Source of the DNA: Litsea cubeba
Lineage: Eukaryota; Streptophyta; Magnoliopsida; Laurales; Lauraceae
Reading direction: 5' to 3'
NCBI GenBank assembly: GCA_012931725.1
Contig: CM022946.1
Span: 132,484,843-132,548,842 of the forward strand
Length of the DNA stretch: 64,000 bases
Both the position numbers and the translations under genes were made by a program. Positions 11,141 through 20,967 of this stretch are shown here, one piece after another. Each line of letters opens with the position of its first letter. Position 1 is the first letter of the stretch. The notes under the pieces are model-generated. The model was given only the letters and a program-made list of their open reading frames with translations. It had not been told where the DNA came from and made no database searches.

Positions 11141-13439
11141 AACTCTCTAACCGGGAGTCCTATTTGCGTGCCGTAAGTTCCTAGGAGTCACACTACCCCT
11201 GAGCGAAGTGGTCGTGTCGGTTTTCGATTTTTGGAGGGGCGGTTTCACGTTCCGGACCCCCGGCGAACCATTTTGGAGCCTAAGGGTTGGAGAATCCTAT
11301 GTTTTCGCTTGCAACTCTCTAACCGGGAGTCCTCTTTGCGAGCCGTCAGTTCCTACGAGTCACTCTACCCTCGATCAAAGTGCTCGTGCCGGTTTCAGAT
11401 TTACGGAGTGTCCGTTTCCCGTTCCGGACTCCCGGCGGGCCGTTTTGAAGCCTAAGTGTTGGAGAATCCTGTGTTTTCACTCGTAACTCTCTAACTGCGA
11501 GTCCTCTTTCCAAAACGTCAGTTCCTATGAGTCACACTACCCTCGAGCAAAGTGCTCGTGCCAGTTTCCAATTTTTGGAGGGGCCTTTTTTTTCCATTTT
11601 GGATCCCCGGCGGGCCATTTTGGAGCCTAAGTGTTGGAGAATCTTATGTTTTCGCTCGTAACTCTGTAATCGGGAGTCCTATTTGCGTGCAGTCAGTTCC
11701 AATGAGTCACTCTACCCTCGAACGAAGTGCTCGTGATGGTTTTCAATTTTTGCAGGGGCCGTTTCATGTTCTGGAGCCTCGGCGGGACATTTTGGAGCCT
11801 AAGTGTTGGAGATTCTTGTGTTTTCACTTGTAACTCTCTAACCGAGGGTCCTCTTTGCGAGCCGTCAGTTCCAACGAGTCACTCTATGCTCAAGCAAAGT
11901 GCCTGAGCCGGTTTCCGATTTTTGGAGGGGCCATTTCCCATTCCGGACCCCCGGCGGGCCGTTTTGGAGCCTAAGAGTTGGAAAATCCTATGTTTTTGGT
12001 CGTAACTCTCTAACCGGGAGTCTTATTTGTTTGCTGTTAGTTCTTATGAGTCACTCTACCCTCAAGCGAAGTGCTCGTGCTGGTTTTCGATTTTTGGAGT
12101 GGCCGTTTTACGTTCCGGACCCCCCGCGGGCCGTTTTGGAGCCTAAGTGTTAAAGAATCATATGTTTTCGCTCGTAACTATCTAACTGGGAGTCCTATTT
12201 GCGTGCCGTCAGTTCCTACGAGTCACTCTACCCTCGAGCGAAGTGCTCGTCCCGGTTTCTGATTTTTGGAGGGGCCGTTTCCCGTTCCGCACCCCGGCGG
12301 GCCGTTTTGGAGCCTAAGTGTTGGAGAATCATATATTTTCGCTCGTAACTCCCTAACCGGCAGTCCTATTCGCGTGCCGCCAGTTCCTATGAGTCACTCT
12401 AACCTCGAGCGAAGTGCTCCTGCTGGTTTCCAATTTTTGGAGGGGCGGTTTCACATTCCAGACCACGGTGGGCCGTTTTGGAGCCTAAGTGATGGAGAAT
12501 CTTATGTTTTCGCTAGTAACAAACTAACCGGGAGTCCTATTTGCGAGTTGGTAGTTCCTACGAGTCACTCTCCCTCGAACGAAGTGCTCGTGCCGGTTTC
12601 CGATTTTCGTGAGGGCCATTTCCCGTTCCTGACCCTCGGCGCACCATTTTGGAGCCTAAGTGTTGGAGAATCCTATGATTTCACTCGTAACTCTCTAACC
12701 GGGAGTCCTATTTGCGTGCCGTCAGTTCCTAGGAGTCACTTTACCCTCGAGCGAAGTGCTCGTACCGGTTCCCGATTTTTTGAGGGGACGTTTCCCGTTC
12801 TGGACCCCCGGCGGGCTGTTTTGGAGCCTAAGTTCTAGAAAATCCTATGTTTTTTATTGTAACTCTCTAACCGGGTGTCTTATTTGCGTGCCGTCAGTTC
12901 TTTTGAGTCACTCTACCCCCAAGCGAAGTGCTCGTGCCGGTTTCTGATTTTTGGAGGGGCTGTTTCACGTTCCGGACCCCCGGCGGGCCATTTTGGAGCC
13001 TAAGTGTTGGAGAATCCTGTGGTTTTTGCTCGTAACTCTCTAGCCGGGAGTCCTCTTTGCGAGCCATCAGTTCCTACGAGTCACTCTACCCTTGAGCAAA
13101 GTGCTAGTGCGGTTTCCTATTCATGGAGGGTCCGTTTCCCATTCTGGACCCCCGGTGGGCCGTTTTAGAGCATAAGTGTTGGAGAATCTGATGTTTTTAC
13201 TCGTAACTCTCTAACTGGATGTCCTATTTATGAGTTGGCAGTTCCTACGAGTCACTCTTTTCTCGAGCGAAGTGCACGCGCCGGTTTTCGATTTTTGTAG
13301 GGGCCGTTTCCCATTCCGGACCCCCGGCGTGCCGTTTTGGAGCCTAAGTGTTGGAAAATCCTATGTTTTCGCCCGTAAGTCTAACCGGGAGTCCTATTTG
13401 CGTGCCACCAGTTCCTATGTGTCACTCTACCCTCGAGCG

Positions 13440-13444
13440 AAACT
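13440..13444. repeat. Target-site duplication of E1, left copy (AAACT)
   Basis: AAACT directly precedes the 5' LTR and recurs directly after the 3' LTR at 20968-20972. This proves a single clean insertion into the satellite. Confidence 0.95.
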
Positions 13445-13639
13445 TGTTGGAATTTGAGATGACTTGAGTAGTCTTTGGTGAATTGAAGAAGTTAGCATCT
13501 CAAGTATAGATTTGAGTTGGAATTCTTGTCAACACATTGTCACAAACATGATGTTAATATGCTAGTATTGATAGAGCTTAAAGAAGAAATCAGAATTGGA
13601 AACAGAATTGAAACAGCCAGGAATTAAGAATTCCTGATG

Positions 13640-13845
13640 CAGAGCACGCGGTCGACCGGGCTCTTCATGCGGTCGACCGAGCGAGAAGAAAACCTGCAGA
13701 AAACAGAAAAAGGCACCTCTCAGTTATTTTCGTGACACAGTGTGTCTTCGGTCGACCGGGACTCCAGGATGTCGACCGAGCTCGAAATTGTCTGTTTTCC
13801 AGTCAGTGTCTTCGGTCGACCGGGCAAGCTAGGATGTCGACCGAG
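13640..13845. repeat. Array of CGGTCGACCG palindromes in E1 5' LTR
   Basis: Four perfect copies of the 10-bp palindrome CGGTCGACCG start at 13649, 13670, 13749 and 13813. Two shortened copies (ATGTCGACCGAG) fall between and after them. Spacers are short and dissimilar, so this is a motif cluster rather than a simple tandem repeat. It lies upstream of the TATA box, where LTR enhancers usually sit. The same cluster is in the 3' LTR (about 19968-20165) and in the LTRs of E2 and E3. Confidence 0.85.
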
Positions 13846-13973
13846 CACGGGAACCAGAGTTGCGCAGAATTAGAAGTTGAGCACGAAAATTCAGCATAAT
13901 TATCTAATTTGTTTGGGACTCTTTCTAAACGAATTGTAGCCCATTTTAAACACAATTAGGGGTTACTAAAACC

Positions 13974-13983
13974 TATATAAAGG
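13974..13983 (+). promoter_or_regulatory. E1 5' LTR TATA box
   Basis: TATATAAAGG, followed ~40 bp downstream by a GA-rich stretch (AAGAAGAGACACTAGAGAGAG). Conserved in the 3' LTR (from 20295) and in E3 (TATATAAAG at 44962). Transcription probably starts around 14005-14015. Confidence 0.7.
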
Positions 13984-14346
13984 CATGTATGGGTCGTTCT
14001 AAAGATACACCAAGAAGAGACACTAGAGAGAGAAGAAGAGAAGAAAAAAGAGAGAGAGTTCTTGAGAGAAAGCAGAAGCTGCTGCTGTGTTGCTGTTGTG
14101 CTGATGTGGTGACGTTTTCTACAGCAATTGTGGACGAGATTATGCTCTAGAAGATGGTGATTCGTCCATGAGTTAAGTGTCTCTCTGTTTATGCTTTAAT
14201 TTCAATTTGTAAGGGATTGAGAGAGAGAGAATTGTAGAGGGGAAGGGCTGTAGACAGAGTTGATCTTATATTCTGTTTTTACATCAAGTTGGTGCTTGGT
14301 GTTTGGGGTTTGGTGATCCTATCTGTGGGTGCAGATAAATTGTAAA

Positions 14347-14434
14347 GGGAGTCGGTGCTTCCTAGATAGTTGGTGCTATCTGAAACTCAAGGGAGTAGGT
14401 GCTTCCTAGATAGTTGGTGCTATCTGAAACTAAG
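14347..14434 (+). repeat. 44-bp tandem duplication inside E1 LTR
   Basis: GGGAGT(C/A)GGTGCTTCC...TATCTGAAACT occurs twice at 44-bp spacing (14347 and 14391). E2 LTRs also carry two copies, while the E3 5' LTR carries one. It therefore marks LTR subtypes in the family. Confidence 0.85.
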
Positions 14435-14601
14435 GGTTGGTGCTCTTTGTCGTTGTAGCGACTAAATATATTCAGACCTGTACCGGATCGGTGTTCGGAC
14501 GGTTTTGATCCGTGGACGTAGCCTTTTGGTGAACCACGTTAAATCTGGTGTCATTGTGTGATTTGACTTGTTTTGTTGTTGAATTGGACCTATTTTTAGA
14601 A

Positions 14602-14631
14602 ATCACTGATTCACCCCCCCCTCTCAGTGAT
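14602..14631 (+). other. Inverted repeat flanking a poly-C loop near the LTR end
   Basis: ATCACTGA (14602-14609) and TCAGTGAT (14624-14631) are perfect reverse complements separated by 14 bases, mostly C. The structure sits just upstream of the LTR end and primer-binding site. It is kept in E2 and E3, where the stem is as long or longer, so it may be selected. Confidence 0.7.
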
Positions 14632-14647
14632 CGCGGTATCCAACAAT

Positions 14648-14659
14648 TGGTATCAGAGC
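14648..14659 (+). other. E1 primer-binding site (initiator tRNA-Met)
   Basis: TGGTATCAGAGC, two bases after the LTR end, matches the 3' end of plant initiator tRNA-Met and primes minus-strand DNA synthesis. Confidence 0.95.
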
Positions 14660-14711
14660 GAGGTTCCCTTGATCAGTTTAAAACGCTAAGGGTGATCTCT
14701 TGTCAAATCAC

Positions 14712-17700
14712 ATGGCAGTCAATACAGGGAATATGAAAGCACCTCTGTTTGATGGTTCTAATTACTCTTTCTGGAAGATTAGGATGCAAGCCTTCATCAA
14801 ATCTCTTGGCTATGATGTTTGGGAGGCTGTCAGAGTCGGTTACAATGCTGCCAACGTACCCAATGATACTGCATCGAAGAAGTTGGCAGACAACGACTCC
14901 AAGGCGCAGAATGCACTCTTTAGTGGCCTTGTGGACAGCGAACTTGTCAAAGTAATTGCATGCAAAACAGCCAAAGAAATTTGGGACAAGTTGCAAAGCA
15001 TACATGAAGGTGATGAGAAGATTAAAGAAGCCAAATTGCAAACTCATCGCTCTCAATTCGAGTCTCTTCGCATGGAGGAAAGCGAGAATGTTGACTCGTA
15101 TATGCAACGAGTGAATGAAGTCACGAATGACATTCGTGGACTAGGGGAGGAGATTAAAGAGCCGGTCATCGTCAAAAAGGTTCTAAGATCTCTTCTTCCC
15201 CGGTTTGATTCAAAAGTCTCAGCCATTGAAGAAGCCAAAGATCTGAATGCATTTTCCATGGATGAATTACATGGTTCTCTAACTGCCTATGAGATGCGCA
15301 TAGGAAAAACGTCTTCATCTGATAAAGAAGCGGCTTTCAAAGTTCAGAAAAAGGCAAAAGAGACTGCTGGTCATGATGTTGATTCTGATGATGATGAGCT
15401 TGAGGCTCAATTTGTTAGAAAGTTGAAGAAAGGAAGCATTGGCAAGTACAAAGGGAAGCTACCCTTTAAATGCTTCAATTGTGGAGGTATTGGTCACTTT
15501 GCTGCGAAGTGTCCGCTAAAAGAAGACAATGAAAGTGACTCTTATGCTGAAAAGAGTAAAGGAAAGAGAAATTTCAGAAAAAGGGGCAAAGCTAAAAACT
15601 TTCTATGTCAACAAGATGACAGCACGTCTGAAACTTCAGACGATGATGAATCAACCGAAGCTCTCTTCATGGTCACTGTTGAAGAAGAAGAAGAGCTAGA
15701 TCCGGAAGAGGATGAGGAGGCTGAAGTCAATCTTGAAGAGGAACTCATAGCCGCACTTGAGGAGCTAAGCATGGAACGCAAATCAAGTAAGAAAAATCTG
15801 AAACTTCTCCATGAATCTGAAAGTTCTATTATTTCTTTGAAAACTCAAGTAGAAGAATATAAAAGAATGGTAGAAGTCCTTGAAAACCAAATAAGTATCA
15901 AAAAGGAAGAGGCTATGAAACTTGAAACTGAGATCGCTAGAGCAAAGGCTGAAAATTTGGAAAATAGCAAAAAACTCAAAGCGCTCCAAGCGATTGAAGG
16001 GACTATGAAACTCAATGAACTACTGAAAGTTCAAAGACCAGCCCACTTCAGATTTGGTCTAGGATTTGAGAAAGGTGAAACCTCTAAGATTGCACCTCCT
16101 AAAAGGAAAGAGTTTGTGAAGCAAGTCACTGCACCCTCTAACTCCATGAAGCCCACTCAACCTAGAAAGGAGTCCATTCCTGTTAGAAAGGTAATGAAGA
16201 CTAACCAGCCACAAAGAAGATACAAATTCTATGGTTATTGCTTTCATTGTAATATGTTTGGACATAAAAGAGCTGATTGCAAATTCTATGTAAGAAACAG
16301 TCCATTTGTGACTAGGAATCCTTTTTCAATCCTAAGTAGCCACAAAATTGAGTGTTATATATGTCATAATTATGGACACTTGGCTAGGGATTGTAGGTTG
16401 CATATTGCTAACAAATTTCAGGTTGAAAAGAAACCCAAGTTAGTTAAGGCATGGAGGGCAAAGAAAAGTGCAGAAAGTCTCAAAGAATCTCTCATTGTGC
16501 AAACGGCATTCAATGCACAAAAGAAGACAGCACCATGGGTCCTTGATAGTGGTTGTTCAAGCCATATGACTGGTGATAAAGAGAAATTCATCAAATTACA
16601 GCACTATGAAGGCGGTTCAGTGAAGTTTGGCAACAATGATGGTGCCAAAATCTGCGGAAAAGGTGTTATTCAGCTTATGGCAAACAAGATCAGATCTGAA
16701 GAAGTCTTATATGTGTCTGGATTGAGACACAACCTGCTTAGTGTGAGCCAGATCTGTGACAAGGGTCACGAAGTCATCTTCACAAAGAATGGGTTTGCCA
16801 TCAAGAAGAGTAGCAACGGCAAAAACAGTGGCAACTGGATCAAGAACTGCTGGAAATCTCTATACATTGTCAGATGGAGCTGAAAAGACCTGCTTGATGA
16901 GTCGGACAGAGGAAAGTTGGTTGTGGCACAAACGCCTTGGGCATCTAAGCTTTGATAACATATCAAAGATTTGCAATTCAAAGGCTGTAAGAGGAATGTC
17001 TAAAGTTGAAAAGCCTTCCAATCCTATTTGCGACTCTTGCCAAAAGGGAAAGCAAACGAGGGTTATGTTCAAGTCAAAGGAGCATCATTCCAAGAAACCT
17101 CTTGAGCTAGTGCACACTGATCTCTGTGGACCGATGCGAACTCAAAGCACCAATGGAGATAAGTATTTCATGTTATGCATTGATGATTATACTCGTATGA
17201 CATGGGTATTGTTTCTTAAACATAAGCATCAAGCACTTGATCGTTTTAAAGTGTTTAAAGCACAGGTTGAAAATCAATTGGAAAAACGTATCAAGATCTT
17301 AAGGTCTGATCGTGGAGGCGAGTTCACATCTGAAGAGTTCACTAAATATTGTGAACATCATGGCATTCAAAGACAGTACTCAGCCCCTAGAACTCCACAG
17401 CAAAATGGAGTTGTGGAACGGAAGAATCGCACCGTACAAGAGATGGCTCGTACGATGCTAAGTGAAAGCAAGATGGCTGACAAGTATTGGAAAGAGGCAA
17501 TTCATACGGCTGTATACATTCAAAATCGATGCTTGATCAGGCCACATGAAAACAAAACTCCCTATGAGCTATGGTTTGGAAGAAAAGCAACAGTCAAGCA
17601 CTTCAAAGTCTTCGGCAGCAAGTGTTACATCAAGCGGCTCGAACAAAATCCGGGCAAATTTGAAGAAAGAGCTGACGAAGGTATATTTCTGGGTTACTCC

Positions 17701-19561
17701 TCTACTAGCAAGGCATATAGGTGTCTTAACAAAAGAACCAGAAAAATCATAGAAAGTGCTGATGTGAGAATAGATGAGAATATTGAACCAAAGAATGCAA
17801 CTCATAATGACAGTCCAGTTTATGAGGACTCGAGTGAGATTGATGATGAGATGGCTGAATCTAATGATTCTGAGAAATCAAAGGATGACTCAGAAGATAC
17901 TTCACCTAAGAAGCACAGCACTTGGGTAGAGCAACACCCTAAGGATCAAATCATTGGAGATCCTAAGGCAGGCGTTCAAACTAGACAAAGTGTAGTTAGC
18001 AATTACTCACTTGTGTCCACCATTGAACCCAAGACTGTGGCTGAAGCCAGTCTCGATGAAAGTTGGATGAAATCTATGCATGAGGAGTTGGAGCAAATTG
18101 AGAAGAACTCCACATGGGAACTTGTTCCTAGACCTACTGATAAGAATGTTATTGGTACTAAATGGGTCTTTCGGAATAAGCTGAATGAAGATGGTCAAGT
18201 CATAAGAAACAAAGCAAGGTTGGTTTGTAAAGGCTATGCTCAAGTTGAAGGCATAGATTTTGAAGAGACCTTTGCAACCGGTGGCTCGTCTGGAAGCTAT
18301 TCGAATGTTTCTTGCATTGGCAGCATACAAAACCTTCAAGGTATTTCAGATGGACGTAAAGTCAGCTTTCTTGAATGGTTTACTTGAAGAAGAAGTCTAC
18401 ATTGAGCAACCTGATGGTTTTCTCATCAGCAAAAATTCAGATCTAGTGTGCAAGTTGAAAAAGGCTCTTTATGGACTGAAACAAGCGCCAAGGGCGTGGT
18501 ATGCAAGGCTGGACCTATATCTCCGCAAGATCGGTTTTGGAAAAGGACTTGTTGATAGCAATCTATATGTCAAAACTGAGTTAAGCAAACAGCTGGTTGT
18601 CATTGTTTATGTTGATGACATAATCTTTGGTGGCAATGATGAGGAGATGTGCAGGAATTTTGCAGAAGAGATGAAGAAAGAATTTGAGATGTCGATGCTT
18701 GGAGAATTAAAGTTCTTTCTTGGTTTACAAGTTCAGCAGCTGAAACATGGCATCTTCATATCACAATTGAAGTACATTAAGGAAATGCTGAAACGGTTCA
18801 ATATGGAAGACAGCAAGCCAGTGAGCACACCAATGTCAACGAACACGAAGCTTAGCAAAGATGATAAGGCCTCGTCCGTTGATCATACCACCTATCGCTC
18901 TATGATAGGAAGCTTGCTTTACTTGACTGCTACAAGACCAGATCTTCTACAAGCAGTATGTATGGTTGCACGTTTTCAAGCAGCACCAATTGAAACGCAC
19001 CTTACAGCTGTGAAAAGAATCCTTCGATATCTGAAAGGTACTATGGAGCTTGGTATCTGGTATCCCAAAGGCAAATCCTTCACTCTAGTTGCATATTCTG
19101 ATGCCGATTGGGCTGGATGCGTAGATGATCGCAAGAGTACTAGCGGCGGCGCATTTTATCTTGGAGAAAGATTAGTTGCTTGGCATAGTAAGAAGCAAGA
19201 CTCAGTATCCCTTTCGACAGCGGAAGCGGAATATATTGCAGCGGCAACTTGTTGTACGCAAGTGTTATGGATGCGGCAAATGCTCTCTGATCTAGGAGTT
19301 CCTACAACGGATCCTACGCCGATCCTATGTGACAACACGAGTGCAATTCATATATCTAAGAATCCTGTTCAGCACTCTCGAACAAAGCATGTAGCAATTC
19401 GTTATCATTTTCTTAAAGATAAAGTTGCTGATGGAGAGGTCAAGTTGGAATATGTTCCAACAACTGAGCAAGTGGCTGATATTTTCACGAAACCTCTGCC
19501 AAAGGAAGTCTTCGAGTATCTCCGGAAAAAGTTAGGAGTTACTCACTCTCCTAAACCGTAG
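14712..19561 (+). pseudogene. E1 gag-pol polyprotein, two 1-bp frameshifts
   Basis: Encodes the capsid and enzymes for copying and integrating the element. The ATG at 14712 (MAVNTGN) is chosen because E2 and E3 start at the same place. In order: N-terminal gag (APLFDGSNYSFWKIRMQAF), CCHC knuckle (15471-15512), acidic then coiled-coil region (~15660-16020), knuckles 2 (16239-16280) and 3 (16353-16394), protease with intact DSG (Asp codon 16545-16547), HHCC zinc finger and DDE integrase (~16915-17600), reverse transcriptase with YVDD (18608-18619), and RNase H (~19090-19450) ending at TAG near 19559. The frame shifts by +1 at an A-run at 16821-16825 (between protease and integrase) and by +1 at 18276-18277 (start of reverse transcriptase). 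Outside these points all domains read cleanly, so either the breaks are very recent or they are homopolymer errors in the assembly. Confidence 0.93.
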
Positions 19562-19764
19562 GAGTTGTGCTTGAAATGGGGGAGCAATGCATTCATTGAA
19601 TATCCTGTTCGCTCCTCGGTTTGGTCCCTTTGGACTTGTTGTCAAAGGGGGAGAGATGTTATGCTATGATAGCAAGGAGAGATGTTATGCTATGAAAGCT
19701 AGGGGGAGATTGTTGAAAGTGTTGAAGTTCCAATAGTGTTGCCAACAATTCCAAAGGGGGAGAT
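19562..19764 (+). other. E1 3' untranslated region and polypurine tract
   Basis: No gene. It carries repeated purine tracts: GAAATGGGGGAG (from 19573), CAAAGGGGGAG (19643-19653), AGGGGGAGAT (~19696) and the terminal CCAAAGGGGGAGAT (19751-19764), which abuts the 3' LTR and is the plus-strand primer. A 26-bp duplication (GAGAGATGTTATGCTATGA at 19651 and 19677) lies between them. Confidence 0.85.
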
Positions 19765-20967
19765 TGTTGGAATTTGAGATGACTTGAGTAGTCTTTGGTG
19801 AATTGAAGAAGTTAGCATCTCAAGTATAGATTTGAGTTGGAATTCTTGTCAACACATTGTCACAAACGTGATGTTAATATGCTAGTATTGATAGAGCTTA
19901 AAAGAAGAAAATCAGAATTGGAAACAGAATTGAAACAGCCAGGAATTAAGAATTCCTGATGCAGAGCACGCGGTCGACCGGGCTCTTCATGCGGTCGACC
20001 GAGCGAGAAGAAACCTGCAGAAAACAGAAAAAGGCACCTCTCAGTTATTTTCGTGACACAGTGTGTCTTCGGTCGACCGGGACTCCAGGATGTCGACCGA
20101 GCTCGAAATTGTCTGTTTTCCAGTCAGTGTCTTCGGTCGACCGGGCAAGCTAGGATGTCGACCGAGCACGGGAACCAGAGTTGCGCAGAATTAGAAGTTG
20201 AGCACGAAAATTCAGCATAATTATCTAATTTGTTTGGGACTCTTTCTAAACGAATTGTAGCCCGTTTTAAACACAATTAGGGGTTACTAAAACCTATATA
20301 AAGGCATGTATGGGTCGTTCTAAAGATACACCAAGAAGAGACACTAGAGAGAGAAGAAGAGAAGAAAAAAGAGAGAGAGTTCTTGAGAGAAAGCAGAAGC
20401 TGCTGCTGTGTTGCTGTTGTGCTGATGTGGTGACGTTTTCTACAGCAATTGTGGACGAGATTATGCTCTAGAAGATGGTGATTCGTCCATGAGTTAAGTG
20501 TCTCTCTGTTTATGCTTTAATTTCAATTTGTAAGGGATTGAGAGAGAGAGAATTGTAGAGGGGAAGGGCTGTAGACAGAGTTGATCTTATATTCTGTTTT
20601 TACATCAAGTTGGTGCTTGGTGTTTGGGGTTTGGTGATCCTATCTGTGGGTGCAGATAAATTGTAAAGGGAGTCGGTGCTTCCTAGATAGTTGGTGCTAT
20701 CTGAAACTCAAGGGAGTAGGTGCTTCCTAGATAGTTGGTGCTATCTGAAACTAAGGGTTGGTGCTCTTTGTCGTTGTAGCGACTAAATATATTCAGACCT
20801 GTACCGGATCGGTGTTCGGACGGTTTTTGATCCGTGGACGTAGCCTTTTGGTGAACCACGTTAAATCTGGTGTCATTGTGTGATTTGACTTGTTTTGTTG
20901 TTGAATTGGACCTGTTTTTAGAAATCACTGATTCACCCCCCCCTCTCAGTGATCGCGGTATCCAACA
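19765..20967 (+). repeat. E1 3' LTR (1203 bp)
   Basis: Starts TGTTGGAATTTGAG and ends GGTATCCAACA. It differs from the 5' LTR by three substitutions and four homopolymer length changes (net +2 bp). It carries the same palindrome cluster, TATA box, 44-bp duplication and C-loop inverted repeat. Confidence 0.97.

Larger units (their letters stand above)
6182..13444 (+). repeat. 172-bp satellite array, forward block (~42 monomers)
   Basis: Same satellite as the preceding block but in forward orientation. Each monomer carries CTCGAGCGAAGTGCTCGTGC, a G/C-rich centre around CCGGACCCCCGGCGGGCC, then TGTTGGAGAATCCTATG, GTAACTCTCTAACCGGGAGT and CAGTTCCTACGAGTCACTCT. Monomers differ from one another by roughly 5-20% by eye. 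The block is cut at 13444 by insertion of E1; the last five bases (AAACT) are one copy of the target duplication. Longest open frames (up to 190 codons near 12266-12838) follow the repeat and are not genes. Confidence 0.97.
13445..14645 (+). repeat. E1 5' LTR (1201 bp)
   Basis: Starts TGTTGGAATTTGAGATG and ends GGTATCCAACA. It contains a cluster of GTCGAC palindromes (13640-13845), a TATA box (13974), a purine-rich GAGA stretch after the likely transcription start, a 44-bp tandem duplication (14347-14434) and an inverted repeat around a C-tract near its end (14602-14631). Confidence 0.97.
13445..20967 (+). mobile_element. E1: complete Ty1/copia LTR retrotransposon, recently inserted
   Basis: A 7,523-bp element bounded by TGTTGG...CCAACA LTRs of 1201 and 1203 bp and a 5-bp target duplication. 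It contains a tRNA-Met primer-binding site, one gag-pol region and a polypurine tract. Integrase precedes reverse transcriptase, which defines Ty1/copia. By eye the LTRs differ at three substitutions and four single-base homopolymer indels (~0.25% substitution), so it is the youngest copia insertion here. The gag-pol frame is broken twice by 1-bp insertions. The family is shared with E2 and E3; long coiled-coil gags occur in the SIRE/Tork part of copia, but I cannot fix the lineage without a tree. No env-like frame follows pol. Confidence 0.97.

Noticed and set aside
3692..13444. Many similar open frames (60-190 codons, recurring FARNSLTGSP-like phrases) in the satellite
   Set aside because: They repeat with the 172-bp monomer, which is not a multiple of three, so the frame changes each monomer. 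No start or stop context is conserved. They are by-products of the repeat.
13640..13845. SalI-type sites as cloning adaptor or vector contamination
   Set aside because: The motifs occur in six LTRs at matching positions with diverged spacers and inside intact elements with target duplications, so they are native.
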